Source: Chloroflexota bacterium
GTDB taxonomy: Bacteria; Chloroflexota; Dehalococcoidia; Lucifugimonadales; JADFKI01
DNA: 5,150 nt
Assembly (NCBI GenBank): GCA_022565015.1
Contig: JADFKI010000258.1
Coordinates: forward strand, 1 to 5,150
Direction: 5' to 3'
Under the pieces are notes generated by a model, which ran no database searches, was not told where the DNA came from, and saw only the letters and a program-made list of their open reading frames with translations. Position numbers and translations under genes: made by a program. Below are positions 1-5,150 of the stretch, piece after piece (within the stretch, counting starts at the first letter, position 1; every line of letters starts with the position of its first letter).

Positions 1-1044
1 ATTAGGTATGGGGGAAGGGCTCAGAATATCGTTGGCCAGGTTCCTCGTAACAAGTCGCAGACGACCGTCAGTGTGAAGCGTTAGCTGATAGTCGAGATTG
101 GAATTATCCAGGGACTTATCGACTATGACGTCAAACTGACCACCTCCGGAGGTCACAGGCCTTATCCAAGCATCGATTGTGAATGAACCCTCAGATAGCC
201 TGAGACTCGGCGAATCCGGAACTTCAACGTAGTCGTCTACGCCGTCCAGTCTGAAGGCTTGCCCCACCATACCGGGTGCAAAGGTAGCTCCGTTGCGGAG
301 CACGCCATCATTTCCTCCAAGAATGTCGTTCGGCGAACCATCTCCAGGCCACCAACCCAACAATCCGGGAGGAGGAGCCGTACAGACCCTGCACTTACCC
401 GCGCTACCGGCATCAAAGATGGCTTTAATTTCGACATCGGTTATTGCTCTGTCAAGGATTTCTACCTCATCGATGAGACCCTTGAACGCATGCTTTACAA
501 TCGTTCCTCCAGATGAGTGCCTTATACCGATTAGGAGGCTGGCAAGATTTGTGACCGGGGAGCCTACCAGAGGAGCCGTCGCAACTAGAGTGCCGTCTAC
601 ATATAGTCGTACTTCATTTTGGACCACGTCCTGGACTCCCACTACGTGAGTCCAACGATTGGCAGGAATTGCAGAAGGGCTTAGTATGCTGTTGGCGAGG
701 CTCCTTGTATCCAAGCGAAGGCGACCATCGGTATGAAGCAGCAGTTCGTAATCGAGGTTCGAATTATCCAGAGATTTGTCGACGATAACGTCAAACTGGC
801 CGCCACCTGGTTGGGTGGGGAATATCCATGCATCGATTGAAAATGAACCATCAGACAGCCGCAGGCTCGGCGAATCCGAAACTTCAACGTAGTCGTCTAC
901 GCCGTCCAGTCTGAAGGCTTGCCCCACCATACCGGGTGCAAAGGTAGCTCCATTACGGAGCACGCCGTCATTTCCATCAGCTATATCGTTCGGCGAACCA
1001 TCTCCCGACCACCAGCCTACCAGCCCTGACGGCAACGGAACGCA
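1..1044 (-). repeat. Tandem LamG-unit repeat, 660-bp period (second copy incomplete)
   Basis: The coding sequence 1-384 aligns without a gap to 661-1044, an offset of exactly 660 bp (220 residues). Counted by eye, identity is about 72% over 1-219, 100% over 220-291 (versus 880-951), and about 80% over 292-361. This is an internal duplication of a domain, not a mobile repeat. The second unit is cut by the window edge, and further units may follow. Confidence 0.9.
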
Positions 1045-1188
1045 CTCCACTATTGCAGCTTCTAATTCAGTCGGCACTATCAACTGAAAAAGGCCTGTGC
1101 CGGAAATGGCCAGAGCAAACGCAATCCCAACCATAGCCCGTTGCCCCGGACCCATCTGACCCGACAAATACTTCAGCTTCCTATTCAT
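1..1188 (-). CDS. Secreted tandem LamG / concanavalin A-like domain protein (3' end beyond window)
   Basis: The frame is open from ATG 1188 to the window edge, giving 396 visible residues; the C-terminus is missing. An AAAGGG Shine-Dalgarno (1201-1196) lies 7 nt before this ATG, while the nearby ATG at 1193 meets a stop after two codons. The N-terminus is basic, then has a hydrophobic stretch at about residues 18-39 ending near E-A-A (43-45), which looks like a signal peptide or N-terminal anchor. Two LamG_3-like units follow, starting near C49 and C269. Each has GWWxGDGSPND, then GATFAPGMVGQAF, LDGVDDYVEV, SF(S/T)IDAWI and DGRLRL, hallmarks of the LamG/concanavalin A-like fold. Such domains usually bind carbohydrate or mediate adhesion; no catalytic residues are evident. 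The role is therefore probably extracellular binding (inference). It is separated from the peptide cluster by about 290 nt and is likely transcribed independently. The fold is confident, the ligand unknown. Confidence 0.88.
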   Translation of the reverse strand, partial: MNRKLKYLSGQMGPGQRAMVGIAFALAISGTGLFQLIVPTELEAAIVECVPLPSGLVGWWSGDGSPNDIADGNDGVLRNGATFAPGMVGQAFRLDGVDDYVEVSDSPSLRLSDGSFSIDAWIFPTQPGGGQFDVIVDKSLDNSNLDYELLLHTDGRLRLDTRSLANSILSPSAIPANRWTHVVGVQDVVQNEVRLYVDGTLVATAPLVGSPVTNLASLLIGIRHSSGGTIVKHAFKGLIDEVEILDRAITDVEIKAIFDAGSAGKCRVCTAPPPGLLGWWPGDGSPNDILGGNDGVLRNGATFAPGMVGQAFRLDGVDDYVEVPDSPSLRLSEGSFTIDAWIRPVTSGGGQFDVIVDKSLDNSNLDYQLTLHTDGRLRLVTRNLANDILSPSPIPN

Positions 1189-1478
1189 GGCATGACCCTT
1201 TGTCTTCCGATGTGTACGTTTGCTGAGAAAGACAGCATATCATCGTAAGCACTCAGGAAAGTGAACATTCGGGGGTATACTTCATGAACAGTCCTGAAGC
1301 ATTGGTGAAGTACACGTTAGAATGCTATAAAAGTGGATATGCGTTGGTTTGCGTAAACGGGCGGTCACGAGCATAGAAGCAAGGCAATGACTCGCGGCAC
1401 GTCATAGGCGCCGCCATGGCGCTCACAGGGGTGGCGGTCGCCGGCAGGGCGTGGCGTCGCCTAGCGCAGGACTTCGGC
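1189..1478. other. Intergenic stretch of about 290 nt with no supported gene
   Basis: This lies between the stop of the nucleotidyltransferase gene and the LamG start, both on the minus strand. I see no convincing ORF: a 30-codon minus frame from 1417 to 1325 has no ribosome site. No tRNA or clear hairpin-plus-T-tract terminator is visible. The part next to the nucleotidyltransferase (about 1400-1478) is very GC-rich, while about 1200-1400 is nearer half AT and probably carries the LamG promoter, although I could not pick a good minus-strand -35/-10 pair. A plus-strand promoter-like sequence is listed separately. Confidence 0.6.
1302..1331 (+). promoter_or_regulatory. Possible plus-strand extended -10 promoter
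   Basis: TTGGTG (1302-1307) and TATAAA (1326-1331) are separated by 18 nt, and a TG at 1323-1324 gives an extended -10 (TGCTATAAA). It points toward the nucleotidyltransferase gene on the opposite strand, and no plus-strand gene is supported downstream. It could drive an antisense or small RNA, or be a chance match in AT-richer sequence. Confidence 0.25.
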
Positions 1479-2606
1479 CTAGGCCCGGTCGGGCCCTCGG
1501 AAGCGCAGCAGGCGACGAAGCAGGATGCCGATTTTCTCGCGGCGGCGTCCCATCAGCAGCAGGCTCGGGATGGTGCCCCGCCACGACTCGTGAATGCTGA
1601 ATTGCAGTGCTCGCCGCTTCGGACGCCCCCGAAGGTCGAGCACGCCCGCCTCGGGCCAGATGGCGTTGTAGGTCCAAAGGACGAGCCTGCCGGGCTTCAA
1701 CGCCGACATTGCTTCCTCGGGGACGGGCGTATCGAGCATCTCCCGTAGAAAGCGAAACGTGTACCACAGCGATGGGCCGACGCTCTCCCGTCGCGCAAGG
1801 TCCAGTACCATCTCCCAGTCCAGGTCGTCCCCATACCTCCTGAGGAGGAGGTCTATATCCTTGAACCACATCAGCCTGTTGAAGCCATGCCTGTGCAGGT
1901 GCACGCTCAACATGACCACCTGGTCCTCGAGGCCCAACATGAGTGCGGGGGAGCCGTCGATCTGTATCGAGCGCACCCTCGTCCATTGCGAGGCCGCCAG
2001 CTGGGGTCTTACGCCCGTCTTAATGCTGTCGTCCACGTGCAGCTCGACGTGAACGAAGCCGTCCGGATGGTAGAAGTGGCGCTCGAAGTAGGTCTCCTCC
2101 TGCGAATGCCTGTGGGGCAGCGACGGGCTGTCGTCCGTCTCGTACCCCAGCTTGACCAGGATGTCCCACACCCTTTCGTAGGAGTCCTCCTTGCACAGCA
2201 GGTCGATGTCGTCCGACGGCCGGACAGACTGGTCATCGTAGATTAGGGACGACAGGGCCGCTCCCTTCAATACGATCACGTCCACGCTCGATTCACCAAG
2301 GGCTGAAAGTATCTCCTTGAGCGCCACGCGGAGGCGGGCCGTGACGGCGATATCCGAGAATGCGGCTCCGCGGATTTCCTCCACTACATCGCTTTGAACC
2401 GCGCCACGGTCCGCCAGGTCTTCGAATTGCGGTAGGATCACGGCGGCGACTCGATGCCTCTGTGCCAGCTCTACGACCCGACCCCAGTCCTTCACCAGGC
2501 GTGCACAGGTATCGATCTCCGCCATGACCGACGTCGGGTCATGCATGCAGCAGAGGGTTACGATTCTCGCCTCCGGTGAAACTCTGGACCTCAATGAATC
2601 GACCAC
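1479..2606 (-). CDS. Nucleotidyltransferase family protein (PF14907 type), tailoring enzyme of a lasso-like cluster
   Basis: The 375-residue product has the motif order of the NTP_transf_5 / uncharacterised nucleotidyltransferase family: LKGAAL at 113-118, then R129 and DDIDLL (132-137) carrying the metal-binding acidic residues, VELH at 187-190, and WFKDIDLLL at about 247-255. The GTG start at 2606 lies 6 nt after the kinase stop, implying a shared transcript and translational coupling. The segment PEARIVTLCC just after it resembles the usual start of family members, so the later ATG at 2546 is less likely. Homologues sit in paeninodin- and pseudomycoidin-type lasso clusters; the pseudomycoidin homologue (PsmN) has been linked to adding sugar to a phosphate placed by the partner kinase (recalled knowledge). 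The family is also common in capsule and exopolysaccharide loci. Its substrate here is unknown. The tail (about 320-375) is rich in Arg. Confidence 0.85.
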   Translation of the reverse strand: MVDSLRSRVSPEARIVTLCCMHDPTSVMAEIDTCARLVKDWGRVVELAQRHRVAAVILPQFEDLADRGAVQSDVVEEIRGAAFSDIAVTARLRVALKEILSALGESSVDVIVLKGAALSSLIYDDQSVRPSDDIDLLCKEDSYERVWDILVKLGYETDDSPSLPHRHSQEETYFERHFYHPDGFVHVELHVDDSIKTGVRPQLAASQWTRVRSIQIDGSPALMLGLEDQVVMLSVHLHRHGFNRLMWFKDIDLLLRRYGDDLDWEMVLDLARRESVGPSLWYTFRFLREMLDTPVPEEAMSALKPGRLVLWTYNAIWPEAGVLDLRGRPKRRALQFSIHESWRGTIPSLLLMGRRREKIGILLRRLLRFRGPDRA

Positions 2607-2612
2607 AATCGG

Positions 2613-3635
2613 CTACTCTTGGCGGGAGTCTGGACGAGGTTGAGGCCGGGCAAGCATGTCTCTAAGGAGGTCGGCCAGGTAGGCGAAGTCGGTGCCTGTT
2701 TCGAGCCGGTACGTATCCGTCGATTTGACCAGCTCAGCGAGGACATCCAGATGCTTCTGGGACGAACTCGCCTCCGTGAGAAGCACGTTAGGGGCCTGCT
2801 CCTCCAGGGCATCGTCCTTGTCCATGGGCTCCAGCACGCTGCGAGAATTACCGGATACGCGCGGGAACACCAGGAGTTTGGGCCGACACTTCGGCGTGAA
2901 GCCCACATTAAAGACCTCCTCGGCCCTCGCCTGCCGCTTGTGTGTTATGGGGTTTCGCGGCGTCGAGTCCGCCCGGCCCAGCTCGGGAAACAGCTCCGCG
3001 GTGCGGTCAGTGAAATCGATGACGTCGGGAAAGGCCAGAACGTCCAGCCCTTCATCGCTTCGCGCCAGAAAAACGGTGTCGTCGCCGAGAAAATCGAATC
3101 CCTCCTTCATGAGCCCGATGGCCATCGTCGACTTCCCCGAGCCGCTTGTGCCCGGAAAGAGGACGCCGTTGCCACCGACTGAGAGCGCAGACGCGTGCAG
3201 GCTATAGAGCCCGCGACGCTTTAGAAGCTCGTGAAAGGCCGGAAGGAACATGGGGTGCGTCACGAGCCACTCGTCGTCTGCCTCCGATTCCAGGATGGAA
3301 ACGTCTACGCGGCCTCGTTCCGGGTCGCAGAGCAGCCTGCCTCGTTCGCCGTAGTTCATGTACAGCTTGTCTTCAATCATGGCGAGCTGGCCCAGGAGCG
3401 GCTCGTACACGACACGCTCCCGACCATCGGGCCGTTGCACCCAGTGGCTTTCTATGTCCGGGGCGAACTTATACGTGAAGCTGATATCAGGCTCTGCGCC
3501 GTCGACCGAGGGAAAGTGTCGAAGGGTATTGTGCAGGACGCCCAGTATCCAGGGGCTGTCGGACGAGATGGAGATGTTCACGCCGTGAAACGTGAATAGC
3601 TCCTCCAGCAGTTCCGATCGAGAGGCCGACGTCAT
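2613..3635 (-). CDS. HPr kinase-like P-loop protein (lasso-cluster K-type kinase)
   Basis: The 340-residue product has an alpha/beta N-terminal half without a recognised motif, then a kinase core similar to the HPr kinase/phosphorylase C-terminal domain. LHASAL (146-151) precedes the Walker A loop GTSGSGKST (162-170), and GFDFLGDDTVFL (179-190) supplies the conserved acidic pair D185/D186. It starts at ATG 3635, 12 nt after the stop of the leader-peptidase gene, and ends 6 nt before the nucleotidyltransferase, so it sits mid-operon. Lasso-cluster relatives (paeninodin, ThcoK type) phosphorylate the side chain of the C-terminal Ser of the precursor. Other relatives are HprK-related kinases next to PqqD-like proteins in surface-polysaccharide loci. 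The 25-residue peptide gene nearby ends in Phe, not Ser, so the substrate is probably something else. Family assignment is confident, role inferred. Confidence 0.88.
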   Translation of the reverse strand: MTSASRSELLEELFTFHGVNISISSDSPWILGVLHNTLRHFPSVDGAEPDISFTYKFAPDIESHWVQRPDGRERVVYEPLLGQLAMIEDKLYMNYGERGRLLCDPERGRVDVSILESEADDEWLVTHPMFLPAFHELLKRRGLYSLHASALSVGGNGVLFPGTSGSGKSTMAIGLMKEGFDFLGDDTVFLARSDEGLDVLAFPDVIDFTDRTAELFPELGRADSTPRNPITHKRQARAEEVFNVGFTPKCRPKLLVFPRVSGNSRSVLEPMDKDDALEEQAPNVLLTEASSSQKHLDVLAELVKSTDTYRLETGTDFAYLADLLRDMLARPQPRPDSRQE

Positions 3636-3647
3636 ATTGGAGAGGCT

Positions 3648-4145
3648 CTACCTGTCGGCTTCCATGGGGGTGATCTGAGAAAAGGAGTATACGGGCGTGA
3701 ACATGGACGTGGGGTCCCAAATTTCAAGGTAGGGCGACTCGTCCCTTACGAGCCAGCAGTGACCGTCGAGCACTGATTCGTCCGGCGATTTTACTCCGAA
3801 GCAGACGTCCAGTTCCATGCCCTCTCGACGCAAGAAATAGTAAAGTGTGATGGCCCTGCGGAAGCAGTTCTTGCGAATCATAGGTCCGCGACCCGCCAGC
3901 ATGCCGTCCGTGTATCGAACGATCCTGTCCACCCTCTCGGTGGATGGCGTTTTATTGGCCAGTCCGGCCCGTCGGACCCGCCTGGGCTCGATCAGCCTCT
4001 TCAGGCGCGGCAAGTCGAATCGCACGAGCAGGGGAGAGACGGCCAGGATAGCGATTATCCTCAAGAGCAGTAAGGTGTTGGGTGGCCACCAGATGTCGTG
4101 ATAGGCCGCTGCCCGCCTAAGAAACCTTGACCAGTAATTTCTCAA
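3648..4145 (-). CDS. Lasso peptide biosynthesis B2 protein (transglutaminase-like leader peptidase)
   Basis: The 165-residue product fits the Transglut_core3 / lasso B2 family. Basic and hydrophobic N-terminal helices (about 1-50, including a LLLLRIIAILAVSPLL segment) precede the papain/transglutaminase-like core. The catalytic triad is visible: C94 in NCFRRAITLYYFLRR, H129 in DGHCWLV, and D144 in EIWDP. Family members cut the leader from a lasso precursor after the B1 protein delivers it. The only reasonable start is TTG 4145, because no ATG or GTG lies upstream of the core in this frame. This makes the gene overlap the B1 gene by 29 nt, which suggests translational coupling. It is usual for stand-alone B2 proteins to be about 140-170 residues. 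With intact catalytic residues the protein looks functional. No cyclase gene accompanies it in this window. Confidence 0.87.
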   Translation of the reverse strand: MRNYWSRFLRRAAAYHDIWWPPNTLLLLRIIAILAVSPLLVRFDLPRLKRLIEPRRVRRAGLANKTPSTERVDRIVRYTDGMLAGRGPMIRKNCFRRAITLYYFLRREGMELDVCFGVKSPDESVLDGHCWLVRDESPYLEIWDPTSMFTPVYSFSQITPMEADR

Positions 4146-4398
4146 CGACCAGGTCCTCCACCAGCTCGGTCACATCCGCTCGTATGACATCGCCGGGGGC
4201 GTCGTGTTCCTCGATTAGCGTGTTGATGATCTGCTCCAGGGAGTGCGAGCCGTCGCTCAGCTCCCAGACCCTGGTGCCAACGTCGTTCAGGCTATAGTAC
4301 TCGCCGCCATCGACATCGAGCAGGACCAGTTTCTTGGAAGCTATCTGTGATACGACGCCGTCGCGCCTCTTGAACATGGAATCAGGGGTTGCCACCAT
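4117..4398 (-). CDS. PqqD-family RiPP recognition element protein (lasso B1)
   Basis: The 93-residue product (from ATG 4398) is a PqqD-type winged-helix RiPP recognition element. Visible signatures are LVLLDVDGGEYYSLNDVGTRVWEL (residues 24-47), with the DG-x-YY-x-LN strand-turn-strand, then G50 and a helical C-terminal half ending LVEDLVVEKLLVKVS. Such proteins bind the leader through the groove between the third strand and third helix and hand the precursor to the B2 peptidase. The start is uncertain: TTG 4413, ATG 4398 and ATG 4377 are all in frame and none has a good Shine-Dalgarno. I chose 4398 because it is an ATG and leaves a short untranslated leader behind the promoter-like sequence at 4446-4420. 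The 3' end overlaps the B2 gene by 29 nt. The neighbouring upstream peptide carries exactly the leader motif this family recognises. Confidence 0.87.
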   Translation of the reverse strand: MVATPDSMFKRRDGVVSQIASKKLVLLDVDGGEYYSLNDVGTRVWELSDGSHSLEQIINTLIEEHDAPGDVIRADVTELVEDLVVEKLLVKVS

Positions 4399-4419
4399 GA
4401 ACGCACCAGACAAGGGCGG

Positions 4420-4446
4420 ATATTATGGGCTAGACGCCTGAGTCAA
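4420..4446 (-). promoter_or_regulatory. Possible promoter for the B1-B2-kinase-nucleotidyltransferase operon
   Basis: On the minus strand TTGACT (4446-4441) is followed after 15 nt by TAATAT (4425-4420). The -35 is near consensus, but the spacer is short and the -10 imperfect. It would start RNA near position 4413, just before the B1 start, which would fit separate transcription of the enzymes downstream of the hairpin. Confidence 0.35.
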
Positions 4447-4504
4447 CTATTGCACAGGGCCTGTTTATTTTCAACTGGGCCGGCACCCACATTACCGTAA
4501 CGAA

Positions 4505-4544
4505 AGAGGAGCCCCAGCGATCGAAATAGCTGGGGGCTACCTCT
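4505..4544 (-). terminator. Terminator- or attenuator-like hairpin between peptide gene and B1
   Basis: On the minus strand an arm at 4544-4529 (AGAGGTAGCCCCCAGC) pairs with an arm at 4518-4505 (GCTGGGGCTCCTCT). The match is perfect except for one bulged T and one bulged C, around a 10-nt loop. A short T-containing tail (TTTCGTT, overlapping the arm end) follows on the minus strand, so it is a modest intrinsic terminator in that direction. Placed 26 nt after the peptide stop, it could let the small peptide be made in excess over the enzymes, as in many RiPP operons (inference). Confidence 0.55.
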
Positions 4545-4570
4545 ATCATCAACCTTTCAGGCCTGACGTA

Positions 4571-4648
4571 CTAGAAGGTTTGCTTCGTCAGCTTCCTCAG
4601 CGGGCCGTGCCTGGCGAGTACCGGCTTCTCATATGCCTTTTTCTTCAT
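4571..4648 (-). CDS. Lasso-type leader peptide gene with almost no core (25 residues)
   Basis: ATG 4648 to TAG 4571 encodes 25 residues. After MKKKA comes YEKPVLARHGPLRKLT (residues 6-21), then KQTF and the stop. Counting from Tyr6, Pro is at +3, Leu at +5, Gly at +9, Leu at +11 and Thr at +15. This is the lasso leader pattern Y-x2-P-x-L-x3-G-x-(F/L)-x3-T, in which the last Thr is the -2 residue before the cleavage site; lariatin-type leaders have the same spacing. By that register the core would be only Gln-Thr-Phe. A strong GGAGG (4662-4658) lies 9 nt upstream of the ATG, and a second purine run is closer, so translation is well supported. Adjacent B1 and B2 genes encode proteins of the families that recognise and cut such leaders. 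Options are a leader acting in trans, a truncated precursor, or a very small product. Identity as a leader is strong, function unknown. Confidence 0.82.
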   Translation of the reverse strand: MKKKAYEKPVLARHGPLRKLTKQTF

Positions 4649-4650
4649 CT

Positions 4651-4662
4651 TCCTTTTCCTCC
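4651..4662 (-). promoter_or_regulatory. Strong ribosome binding site of the leader-peptide gene
   Basis: GGAGG (4662-4658) followed by AAAAGGA (4657-4651) precedes ATG 4648 on the minus strand. It is clearly the best Shine-Dalgarno in the window and decides that the small ORF is translated. The enzyme genes that follow have weak or no ribosome sites. Confidence 0.7.
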
Positions 4663-4706
4663 AGACATCCCTCGTATCTCTTTCCTACGGTGCGTGTGAG
4701 GTCAAC

Positions 4707-5150
4707 CTAATACAGCGGCTCGTCCGGGTACGCGAACGTGTTCGTCACCGTGGGCATCACGTCCGATATCATCACCTGCGACCCATGGCCCCCACCCCAG
4801 ACCGTGATCGTGTTGTCGTCACCAGCCACCAGCGCCGACCCGATGTCAATCGTCTTGATCTCGTACGGCAGCAGCGTCGGCATGATGAACCACCTGTCGT
4901 TCACGTTCACCAGCGCGTATGTGACTATCGACTCGCCGGTGTTGCTGATGGTGAAGTACCGGTCCGCCTGTGGTATGGCGTCGTACGTGCTGTACCTCGG
5001 GCTGGACGGGCTGCGGTCGAGCGCAACCAGCGGCGGGTCGCACCCGGACCTGTTGCCTGCCACGGCGAACACCTCGATCTGGAACCTGGCCAGTTGCCCC
5101 TCATCTGCCTTGTCGGCGACTATCTCTATAAGCCCCGTCGTACCCAATAT
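4707..5150 (-). CDS. C-terminal part of an unrecognised, possibly secreted beta-rich protein (5' end beyond window)
   Basis: The frame is open from the window edge to TAG at 4709-4707, giving 147 visible residues; the true start lies outside, and the TTG at 5147 is not a supported start. I do not recognise the family. The sequence alternates short beta-type segments with Gly/Asp/Asn turns, for example GLIEIVADKADEGQLARFQI, YFTISNTGESIVTYALVN, IKTIDIGSALVAGDDNTITV and VWGGGHGSQVMISD, typical of a beta-sandwich or jelly-roll C-terminal domain, possibly extracellular. One Cys is visible, in SGCDPP. The protein ends in PDEPLY, with no sorting motif or C-terminal anchor. It lies 58 nt upstream of the leader-peptide gene on the same strand and may be cotranscribed with it; whether it belongs to the system is not clear. 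Confidence 0.7.
   Translation of the reverse strand: MLGTTGLIEIVADKADEGQLARFQIEVFAVAGNRSGCDPPLVALDRSPSSPRYSTYDAIPQADRYFTISNTGESIVTYALVNVNDRWFIMPTLLPYEIKTIDIGSALVAGDDNTITVWGGGHGSQVMISDVMPTVTNTFAYPDEPLY

Noticed and set aside
293..649. 118-codon plus-strand frame opposite the LamG gene
   Set aside because: It is antisense to two clear LamG units; composition is Thr/Ser/Pro/Arg-rich as expected for a shadow frame, with no motif.
1325..1417. 30-codon minus-strand ORF (MAAPMTCRES...) between the nucleotidyltransferase and LamG genes
   Set aside because: No Shine-Dalgarno, no leader-type motif, no recognised family; considered as a possible second precursor peptide but unsupported.
1423..1986. 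187-codon minus-strand frame overlapping the nucleotidyltransferase gene in another frame
   Set aside because: Its product is Arg/Pro/Ala-rich and lacks domain character, while the overlapping frame has the conserved nucleotidyltransferase motifs.
2619..3182. 187-codon plus-strand open frame opposite the kinase gene
   Set aside because: It lies entirely antisense to a well-supported kinase gene with P-loop motifs, its product is Arg/Leu-rich with no recognisable domain, and long antisense frames are expected in GC-rich coding DNA.
4433..4570. Separate gene starting at the ATG within the frame after the leader stop
   Set aside because: No ribosome site, the hairpin runs through it, and its sequence has no recognisable domain; treated only as a readthrough question.
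4675..4705. Promoter directly upstream of the leader-peptide gene (TTGACC at 4705-4700)
   Set aside because: The -35 is good, but nothing like a -10 box lies at 16-19 nt from it, so I do not call it.
1..5150. tRNA, rRNA, CRISPR array, insertion sequence or attachment site
   Set aside because: Read on both strands; no cloverleaf, regularly spaced repeats, transposase motifs or terminal inverted repeats were seen.

Overview
The window looks like a piece of an uncultured or little-studied bacterial genome. GC is moderate to high, and two of the five complete genes in the central gene run appear to start at non-ATG codons. All convincing genes lie on the minus strand, so transcription runs from high to low coordinates. 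I cannot place the organism; nothing seen here fixes the phylum.

Right part (5150 to 4707): the 3' end of a gene whose product is Thr/Val/Asp-rich and looks like a beta-sandwich protein, possibly secreted. It is followed after 58 nt by a very small gene (4648-4571) with a strong Shine-Dalgarno sequence. Its 25-residue product matches the leader consensus of lasso-peptide precursors (Y-x2-P-x-L-x3-G-x-L-x3-T) almost perfectly, but only four residues follow the conserved Thr, so it is a leader with essentially no core. A terminator-like hairpin (4505-4544) follows it.

Centre (4398 to 1479): a tight run of four genes encodes a PqqD/RRE-type leader-binding protein (lasso B1), a transglutaminase-like leader peptidase (lasso B2, Cys/His/Asp all present), an HPr-kinase-like P-loop kinase, and a PF14907-type nucleotidyltransferase. 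This set matches the tailoring branch of paeninodin/pseudomycoidin-like lasso clusters. However, no asparagine-synthetase-like lasso cyclase (C) and no ABC exporter (D) is present in the window. A lasso-type recognition and cleavage apparatus paired with a coreless leader and no visible cyclase is the main point of interest.

Left part (1478 to 1): about 290 nt without a supported gene, then the 5' portion of a secreted tandem LamG/concanavalin-A-like protein gene that runs off the window. Its two LamG units are offset by exactly 660 bp and share a 72-bp perfectly identical block inside an otherwise clearly diverged repeat. It appears to be a separate transcription unit, by eye less GC-rich than the cluster.

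Proposed working model (inference): the small leader peptide is bound by B1 and presented to B2, and the kinase and nucleotidyltransferase modify a product or partner encoded elsewhere. Alternatively, this is a decayed or reassigned lasso cluster.
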